From DASTGO01 sp035719045 (GTDB lineage: Bacteria > Actinomycetota > Actinomycetes > Actinomycetales > Kineosporiaceae), in contig DASTGO010000171.1 of the NCBI GenBank assembly GCA_035719045.1, forward strand, positions 1 through 24,409: a DNA stretch of 24,409 bases. The letters are read 5' to 3'. The translations under genes were made by a program, and so were the position numbers. This document shows, one piece after another, positions 19,407 through 24,409 of the stretch (positions are counted from its first letter, which is position 1; every line of letters starts with the position of its first letter). The notes under the pieces are model-generated. The model worked only from the letters and a program-made list of their open reading frames with translations, made no database searches and was not told where the DNA came from.

Positions 19407-20669
19407 ATGGCCTCCGCCACCATCGCCCCGTACGCCTACCCCCGCAGCCGCGCCGCGTTCGAACGGGCCCAGGCCGTGATCCCGTCGGGCGTCTACGGCC
19501 ACCTCGGCCCGGTCCAGGGCTGCCACATCCCGCAGGACGCCTACCCCCGCTTCTCCGCTCGTGCCGAAGGCACCCGCTTCTGGGATCTCGACGGCAACGA
19601 GTACATCGACTACCTGTGCGGGTACGGCCCGAACGTCCTCGGGTACGGCGACCCCGACGTGCAGGCGGCCGCCGACGCCCAGGCGCGCCTGGAGGACGTC
19701 GTCAGCCTCCCCTCGGCCGTCATGGTCGAACTCGCCGAACTGCTCGTCGACACCGTGGCGAGCGCGGACTGGGCCTTCTTCGCCAAGAACGGCGGCGACA
19801 CCACCACCCTGGCGGTGATGACGGCCCGGGCAGCCACCGGCCGCAAGAAGATCGTCCTGTTCCAGGGGTACTACCACGGGGTGGCGCCGTGGGCCCAGAA
19901 GCTCGACCAGCCCGGCGTGCTGGAAGAGGACATCGCGCACAACCTGTATGCGCCGTTCAACGACGTACCCGCGCTGGAGCGGCTCTTCGCCGAGTACGAC
20001 GGGCAGATCGCAGGACTGATCGCCCAGCCGTACAACCACGGCAACTTCAGCGACAACGCCCTGCCGCAGACGGGGTACTGGCAGGCCGTCAGGCGGCTGT
20101 GCGACCGCTACGGCATCGTCCTGATCATCGACGACATCCGCGCCGGGTTCCGGCTCGACCTGGCCGGTTCCGACCACCACTTCGGGTTCGCCGCCGACCT
20201 CATCTGCTTCTGCAAGGCCCTGGGCAACGGGTACAACATCTCGGCCCTGTGCGGCCGGAACGCGCTCAAGGAGACCGTCAGCAGCATCACCTACACCGGC
20301 AGCTACTGGATGAGTGCCGTCCCGTTCGCGGCCGCCATCGCGACGCTCACCAAGCTCAAGGCCCTCGACGCTCCGGCCCTGTTCCACCGGCTGGGCACCG
20401 AGCTGACGACCGGCCTGGTCGCCGCGGCGGCCGACCACGGGTTCACCCTGGTCGCCTCGGGAGCCCCCGCGCTGTTCTACCTGCGGATCGCCGACGACGA
20501 CTCACTGATGCTGCACCAGGCATGGGTCGCCGAGTGCGTCCGCCGGGGGGTGTTCCTCACCTCTCACCACAACCACTTCGTCAACGCCGCGCTCACCGGC
20601 CAGGACATCGCCCGCACGATCGATGTCGCGCACCAGGCGTTCGCCGCCGTCCAGGCCCGACACGGCTGA
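19407..20669 (+). CDS. Class III PLP-dependent aminotransferase (glutamate-1-semialdehyde aminomutase-like)
   Basis: A 420-residue fold-type I enzyme. DLDGNEYIDYLCGYGPNVLGYGDP (60-83) is the class III N-terminal signature; KNGGDTTT (127-134) stands at the PLP phosphate loop where aminomutases have NSGTEA or NGSDAT; YYHG (155-158) stacks on the cofactor; IIDDIRAGFRLD (240-251) supplies Asp242 to the pyridine nitrogen; CFCKALGNGYNISAL (267-281) has the Schiff-base Lys270. It should transfer or shift an amino group on an aldehyde or ketone; the substrate is unknown. It is not the haem-pathway hemL, which would have GTEA and other neighbours. ATG 19407, eight bases after AGGAAG, is preferred over GTG 19398. 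Last gene of the operon, followed by a hairpin at 20739. Confidence 0.92.
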   Translation: MASATIAPYAYPRSRAAFERAQAVIPSGVYGHLGPVQGCHIPQDAYPRFSARAEGTRFWDLDGNEYIDYLCGYGPNVLGYGDPDVQAAADAQARLEDVVSLPSAVMVELAELLVDTVASADWAFFAKNGGDTTTLAVMTARAATGRKKIVLFQGYYHGVAPWAQKLDQPGVLEEDIAHNLYAPFNDVPALERLFAEYDGQIAGLIAQPYNHGNFSDNALPQTGYWQAVRRLCDRYGIVLIIDDIRAGFRLDLAGSDHHFGFAADLICFCKALGNGYNISALCGRNALKETVSSITYTGSYWMSAVPFAAAIATLTKLKALDAPALFHRLGTELTTGLVAAAADHGFTLVASGAPALFYLRIADDDSLMLHQAWVAECVRRGVFLTSHHNHFVNAALTGQDIARTIDVAHQAFAAVQARHG

Positions 20670-20738
20670 CCGGCGGCAGGAAGGGGGCAGGGCGCAGGGC
20701 GCGGTGAGTTCCCCGTCCGGCCGGTGACGAACACCAGG

Positions 20739-20776
20739 ACGGCCCCTGACCAGCGTGCCCGCCGGCCAGGGGCCGT
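20739..20776 (+). terminator. Hairpin terminator after the aminotransferase operon
   Basis: ACGGCCCCTG (20739-20748) pairs perfectly with CAGGGGCCGT (20767-20776), extended after one mismatch by CC/GG. It lies 70 bases past the aminotransferase stop and before the promoter of the TelA operon. Confidence 0.7.
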
Positions 20777-20841
20777 GCGCATGGTTCGACACCGTGGTGG
20801 TCCCTCGGGCGCACCAGCGGATCACAGTGCGGCCGTCTGCC

Positions 20842-20871
20842 CTGAAAGTGCAGGCCGGAACCGCGTAGATT
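20842..20871 (+). promoter_or_regulatory. Sigma-A type promoter of the TelA operon
   Basis: CTGAAA (20842-20847) and TAGATT (20866-20871) form a -35/-10 pair with an 18-base spacer. The predicted leader of ~75 nt contains a 7-bp hairpin (CCGCCGG 20894-20900 with CCGGCGG 20908-20914) and AGAAGGGA (20934-20941) before ATG 20954. The remainder of 20670-20953 holds only the terminator at 20739. Confidence 0.6.
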
Positions 20872-20953
20872 GGCCGCACGTCACTCAGTTCCGCCGCCGG
20901 CTGCCGACCGGCGGTGAGCCGGTGGACGCGACCAGAAGGGACCCTCACGCACG

Positions 20954-22180
20954 ATGACCGAGCCCACGCCCCTCACGCCCCCGGCGCCAGCCGAGTCGGT
21001 GCTCACCCTGACCCCGCCCGCCCCGCCGCAACTGGTCGCGGCCACCCAGGCCCCGAAGCTCGCCCCGCAGGTCGACCCCGCGGCCGTCCCGCAGCTCGAC
21101 TCCAAGGTCGACGCGTACCTCGGCTCGCTGATGGCCGCCAAGCCGAACTCCCCGGAGTTCTCCGCCAGGGCCGACGACGTCCGCTCGATGGGCGACGCCG
21201 AGATCCGCCGGGCCGCCGAGACCTCCAACCGGCTGCTGAAGACCCCGGTGAAGGCGCTCAACGAGGGGGCGCTGTCGCAGGGCTCCAAGGTCGGCGGCAC
21301 CCTGCTGGAGCTGCGCCGGACCGTCGAGGAGCTCGACCCCAAGGGGGCACAGGGCGCGCGCAAGATCCTCGGCGTGCTGCCCTTCGGTGACAAGCTCACC
21401 GACTACTTCCGCAAGTACCAGAGCTCGCAGGCGCACATCGACGCGATCCTGCACGCCCTCTACGACGGCCAGGACTCCCTGCGCCAGGACAACGCCGCCC
21501 TCAACATGGAGAAGCAGAACCTCTGGGACACCATGGGGCGGCTCAACCAGTACGTGTACATCGCCGAGCGGCTGGACGCCCGGCTCGCGGCGAGGATCGC
21601 CGAGCTGGAGGCCTCCGACCCCGAGTCGGCCAAGTCGATGCGTGACGACGTGCTGTTCTACGTCCGGCAGAAGCACCAGGACCTGCTCACCCAGCTCGCC
21701 GTGTCGATCCAGAACTACCTGGCGATCGACATCGTCATCAAGAACAACCTGGAGCTGATCAAGGGCGTCGACCGGGCCACCACGACGACCATCTCCGCAC
21801 TGCGGACCGCGGTGATCGTGGCCCAGGCGCTGAACAACCAGAAGCTCGTCCTGGACCAGATCACCGCGCTGAACACGACCACCTCGAACCTGATCGAGTC
21901 GACCTCGGCGATGCTGCGGGACAACTCGGTGAAGATCCAGCAGCAGGCGGCCAGCGCCACCATCGGCCTGTCGCAGCTGCAGGCGGCGTTCCAGAACATC
22001 TACGCGACGATGGACGCCATCGACACCTTCAAGGTGCAGGCCCTCGACACCATGGCCGCCACCATCGGCACCCTGCAGACCGAGGTCGCCAAGTCCCAGG
22101 ACTACCTGGACCGGGTGGCCAAGCACGACCAGCGGGTGGCCGCCGGTTCGCTCGACCTGGGCCCCGGTTCGGGCCGCTGA
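20954..22180 (+). CDS. TelA-family (toxic anion resistance) protein
   Basis: A 408-residue, mostly alpha-helical protein of the TelA/YaaN/KlaA family (PF05816). A Pro-rich N-terminal ~50 residues precede a helical body: SARADDVRSMGDAEIRRAAETSNRLL, the family hallmark LGVLPFGDKLTDYFRKYQSSQAHIDAIL (139-166), QDNAALNMEKQNLWDTMGRLNQYVYIAERLD (178-208), VLFYVRQKHQDLLTQLAVSIQNYLAIDIVIKNNLELIKGVDRATTTTISALRTA with strong coiled-coil character, and a C-terminal helical segment (QAAFQNIYATMDAIDTFK). Family members are linked to tellurite, bacteriocin and detergent tolerance and usually pair with XpaC, but the mechanism is unknown. No membrane helix is seen. First gene of a three-gene unit with its own promoter; the XpaC-like gene follows after 97 bases. 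Confidence 0.93.
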   Translation: MTEPTPLTPPAPAESVLTLTPPAPPQLVAATQAPKLAPQVDPAAVPQLDSKVDAYLGSLMAAKPNSPEFSARADDVRSMGDAEIRRAAETSNRLLKTPVKALNEGALSQGSKVGGTLLELRRTVEELDPKGAQGARKILGVLPFGDKLTDYFRKYQSSQAHIDAILHALYDGQDSLRQDNAALNMEKQNLWDTMGRLNQYVYIAERLDARLAARIAELEASDPESAKSMRDDVLFYVRQKHQDLLTQLAVSIQNYLAIDIVIKNNLELIKGVDRATTTTISALRTAVIVAQALNNQKLVLDQITALNTTTSNLIESTSAMLRDNSVKIQQQAASATIGLSQLQAAFQNIYATMDAIDTFKVQALDTMAATIGTLQTEVAKSQDYLDRVAKHDQRVAAGSLDLGPGSGR

Positions 22181-22277
22181 CCGCGGCCGGCTCTCGGCGG
22201 GCATCCGTGGCGCCGATCCGACGTTGACCAGACGCTGACCACCGACGCCGACGACGAGACACCACGAGACTGACGAG

Positions 22278-22859
22278 ATGGCCACGCTGCGAGACGCCTG
22301 GGCGGCCCTGACCGGACGCCGCCGTACCCCTGAACCGGCCGTGATACTGCCGCGCGTCCCCACGGGGCCGGAGCTGCTGGCGGCCGTCGACCGGATCGTC
22401 CCCGAGATCCAGGGGCGGGTCCCGGGAATGGTGGAGTCCCGGGTGACCCGGATCGTCGCCACCCTGCGCGACACGATCCCCCGGCTGGACCAGCTGGGCG
22501 GGGGCAGCCGGGACGCCCACTCGGTGATGGCCACCGTGACCAGCTACCTGCCGGAGGCGCTCGGTGCCTACCTGCGGCTGCCGCGGTCCTTCGCCGACCG
22601 GCGGCCGGTCGAGGGCGGCAAGACCTCGCTGATGGTGCTCGTGGACCAGCTCGACCTGCTGTCGGCCACGATGGACCAGATCTTCGACGCGGTCTGCCGG
22701 TCCGACGCCGAGGCGCTGGTGGCGCACGGGCGGTTCCTCGCCGAGAAGTTCGGCAGGCCCAGCTCCCTGGACGTCACCGACGCCGGGCCGCTGGCGGGTC
22801 CGGGCGGGTTGGCCGCGCCGGGGGAGGGGCCGGGCAGCGCCGGGGGGAGCGGACGGTGA
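22278..22859 (+). CDS. XpaC-like small helical protein, TelA partner
   Basis: The product has 193 residues. Its centre (SYLPEALGAYLRLPRSF, about 89-105; then TSLMVLVDQLDLLSATMDQIFDAVCRSDAEALVAHGRFLAEKFG, 116-159) has the order seen at the end of XpaC proteins: YLP-L--Y--L, a helix with repeated leucines, then a final helix. In Bacillus xpaC sits beside the telA homologue yaaN; the same pairing here supports the guess. The N-terminal membrane helices of full XpaC are absent, so this would be a soluble short form. The last ~30 residues are Gly/Pro-rich. ATG 22278 has only a weak Shine-Dalgarno. Its stop overlaps the next start (GTGA), so it is translationally coupled to the AAA+ ATPase. The family assignment is inference. 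Confidence 0.55.
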   Translation: MATLRDAWAALTGRRRTPEPAVILPRVPTGPELLAAVDRIVPEIQGRVPGMVESRVTRIVATLRDTIPRLDQLGGGSRDAHSVMATVTSYLPEALGAYLRLPRSFADRRPVEGGKTSLMVLVDQLDLLSATMDQIFDAVCRSDAEALVAHGRFLAEKFGRPSSLDVTDAGPLAGPGGLAAPGEGPGSAGGSGR

Positions 22860-24409
22860 CCGAACCGGGGGGAACGCGGCCGTCGCTGGGCCAGGCGCTG
22901 GGGGAACTGTCCGAGGTCGCCGTCGCGGCGGGACTGGACGGTGGTGCCGCCCGTGGCGAGGGTGCCGCCCTGGCAGCGGCGGTCGCCGAGTCCGCACCGC
23001 GGGCCGCCCAGGACTGGGCCGAGCAGCTCGGCTCCAGCGTCCAGGGGTTCTTCGACGCGGCCGGTCGCGCGCGCCGGTGGCGGGAGGCGCCGACCGCCCT
23101 GCTGTCCGGCCTGGTCGCGGCCGGGTCGCCACGGGCGGCGGACTACGCGCGGGCTCTGGTGGAGGTGTGCGCCGCCGCCTGTGCCCTCGGTGAGCCCACG
23201 ATCCGGGTGGTCGGCAACGCCTCGGTGACGTCCGCCGCCCAGCTGCGGGCCGCGGGGGTGGGCGTCCCACCGGGTGGTCCGGTCGCTCCCGGCGGTGGTG
23301 CCGCGGGCCCCTCCGGCGCGGGGCTGCCCACCGACCTGGCGGCGACCGGGCGGGACGTGCTCGCCCAGCTGGAGCGGTTGCAGGAGCTGTCCGGCTACCT
23401 GCCCGGCAGTCTGCTCGGCGGTCCGCCCGGGGCCGGAGGGCTGCCCGGGGCCGGAGGACTGCCGGGCGCAGGCGACGGCAGTGGTGCACCGGCCGCATCC
23501 GGCGCCGGTGGCGGGCCGGCGGGACCGGCAGGCGGGGCCGGAGTCCCGCAGGTTGCCGCCGGCTCGGCCACCGCGGCCGCGACCCAGTCGGCGGGGGAGG
23601 CCGCACCGCCGCCGAAGACCCTCCCGGAACTGCTGGCCGAACTCGACGGGCTCACCGGCCTGGAACGGGTCAAGTCCGAGGTGCACCGGCAGGCGCAGGT
23701 GCTGCGGATCGAGCAGTTGCGTGAGGCGGCCAAGCTGCGCAGTGCCACGATCACCCGGCACCTGGTCTTCCTCGGCAATCCCGGCACCGGCAAGACCACG
23801 GTGGCCCGGTTGGTGGCCGGCATCTACCGGGCGCTGGGCCTGCTGACCAAGGGCCAGCTGGTCGAGGTCGACCGCTCGGAACTGGTCGCCGGCTACCTCG
23901 GGCAGACCGCGACGAAGACCGCCGAGGTGGTGGCCACCGCGATCGGCGGCGTGCTGTTCATCGACGAGGCGTACTCGCTGGCCGGGGACCAGTACGGCGA
24001 GGAGGCCATCGACACCCTGGTCAAGGAGATGGAGGACCATCGCGACGACCTGGTCGTCATCGTCGCCGGGTACCCCGTCCCGATGGCGTCCTTCATCGCT
24101 GCGAACCCCGGCCTGGCCAGCCGGTTCAGGACCATGATCGGGTTCGACGACTACAGCGACGACGAGCTGGCGGAGATCTTCACCCGGCTGGCCGCCGACA
24201 GCGACTACGCCCCGACCGCCGCCTGCCTGGACGGGTTCCGTGAGATCCTGCGGGCCACCCCGCGCGGGGAGGGCTTCGGCAACGGCCGGTTCGCCCGCAA
24301 CACCCTCGAGGGTGCGATCTCCCGGCAGGCCTGGCGGTTGCGGGACGTCGCCGAGCCCTCGGTGGACCAGTTGCGCGAACTGCTGCCGGAAGACCTCAGC
24401 GACCCCGAC
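22856..24409 (+). CDS. AAA+ ATPase, CbbX/SpoVK type, with helical N-domain (3' end cut by window)
   Basis: An open frame of 518 codons from GTG 22856 to the last base, no stop seen. Residues 1-125 are an Ala-rich helical domain of no known family; 125-255 are a Gly/Ala/Pro linker with an LPGAGG repeat. From ~258 comes a CbbX/SpoVK AAA+ module: LLAELDGLTGLERVKSEV, Walker A GNPGTGKTT (307-315), pore loop GYLGQ (346-350), Walker B VLFIDEA (366-372), sensor-1 region IVAGYP (402-407), arginine finger NPGLASRF (Arg423), sensor-2 GNGRFARNTLE (475-485). All catalytic residues are present, so it should form an ATP-driven hexameric remodeller. EccA of type VII secretion and CbbX share this module, but neither type VII nor RuBisCO genes are here. 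Coupled by GTGA overlap to the XpaC-like gene, it probably acts on TelA or XpaC (inference). The end is likely only slightly beyond the window. Confidence 0.9.
   Translation, partial: MTEPGGTRPSLGQALGELSEVAVAAGLDGGAARGEGAALAAAVAESAPRAAQDWAEQLGSSVQGFFDAAGRARRWREAPTALLSGLVAAGSPRAADYARALVEVCAAACALGEPTIRVVGNASVTSAAQLRAAGVGVPPGGPVAPGGGAAGPSGAGLPTDLAATGRDVLAQLERLQELSGYLPGSLLGGPPGAGGLPGAGGLPGAGDGSGAPAASGAGGGPAGPAGGAGVPQVAAGSATAAATQSAGEAAPPPKTLPELLAELDGLTGLERVKSEVHRQAQVLRIEQLREAAKLRSATITRHLVFLGNPGTGKTTVARLVAGIYRALGLLTKGQLVEVDRSELVAGYLGQTATKTAEVVATAIGGVLFIDEAYSLAGDQYGEEAIDTLVKEMEDHRDDLVVIVAGYPVPMASFIAANPGLASRFRTMIGFDDYSDDELAEIFTRLAADSDYAPTAACLDGFREILRATPRGEGFGNGRFARNTLEGAISRQAWRLRDVAEPSVDQLRELLPEDLSDPD

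Noticed and set aside
19407..20669. Haem-pathway hemL (glutamate-1-semialdehyde aminomutase)
   Set aside because: The phosphate-loop motif is NGGDTT rather than GTEA, and the neighbours are not tetrapyrrole genes.
20945..22534. 529-codon minus-strand frame over telA
   Set aside because: Antisense shadow; the plus strand encodes a clear TelA protein with promoter and ribosome-binding site.
22029..24040. Two long minus-strand frames across the XpaC-like and AAA+ genes
   Set aside because: They oppose an AAA+ protein with intact Walker, sensor and arginine-finger motifs; their composition is that of a shadow.
22856..24409. EccA of a type VII secretion system
   Set aside because: The AAA+ module is similar, but the N-domain is not TPR-like and no ecc, esx or mycosin genes are present.

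Overview
The window comes from a high-GC actinomycete chromosome. Evidence for this is the very GC-rich third codon positions, frequent GTG starts, many 4-bp stop/start overlaps, TANNNT-type -10 boxes without clear -35 boxes, and the actinobacterial families DUF6350 (PerM-like) and DUF3017. The backbone order helicase pcrA - B12-binding subunit - sucC - sucD - (insert) - DUF6350 - purN - purH - DUF3017 is recalled from Streptomyces and partly from Mycobacterium (uvrD1-sucCD-perM-purN-purH). I cannot name the genus.

Layout. 1-1046: the 3' part of a PcrA/UvrD helicase. 1204-3578: two convergent accessory genes, a membrane-anchored CBM2 protein with no enzyme domain (+) and a lipase-type alpha/beta hydrolase (-). 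3765-6450: a stand-alone B12-binding mutase small subunit, then sucC-sucD 1 nt apart, ending in a strong hairpin terminator; the first two transcription units share the same -10 hexamer. 6503-9694: a decayed transport/catabolic locus holding a GntR helix-turn-helix relic, a palindrome matching the core of the DasR/HutC operator, a choline-kinase-type phosphotransferase lacking an internal block of about 55-60 residues, and an intact APC/ACT permease. 9979-13034: a repeat-rich single-pass membrane protein (-) diverging from a polytopic DUF6350 protein (+). 13102-15824: purN and purH, each with a -10 box so close to the start codon that the mRNAs should be leaderless, then DUF3017.

15825-17127 is gene-poor: two long perfect hairpins, a direct repeat, a 45-residue zinc-ribbon protein, an antitoxin-like gene that appears to start at CTG, and a truncated toxin remnant. 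17128-20669 is a tight four-gene operon (SDR dehydrogenase, TetR repressor, SCP2-like lipid-binding protein, GSA-type class III aminotransferase) with two overlapping palindromes before the first gene and a hairpin after the last. From 20954 to the window edge is a second operon: TelA-family protein, XpaC-like small protein, and a CbbX/SpoVK-type AAA+ ATPase whose end is cut off.

How they work together. The B12 subunit and succinyl-CoA synthetase are metabolically adjacent, because acyl-CoA mutases of this kind feed succinyl-CoA metabolism. purN and purH act in the same purine pathway. The two best candidates for undescribed systems are the SDR-TetR-SCP2-aminotransferase operon, plausibly turning a hydrophobic alcohol or ketone into an amine under TetR control, and the TelA-XpaC-AAA+ operon, plausibly an ATPase-driven envelope or toxic-agent resistance machine. 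Both functional proposals are inference. A further pattern not explained by genes is the repeated occurrence of two-copy tandem duplications (period 15-33 bp) in most of the longer spacers.
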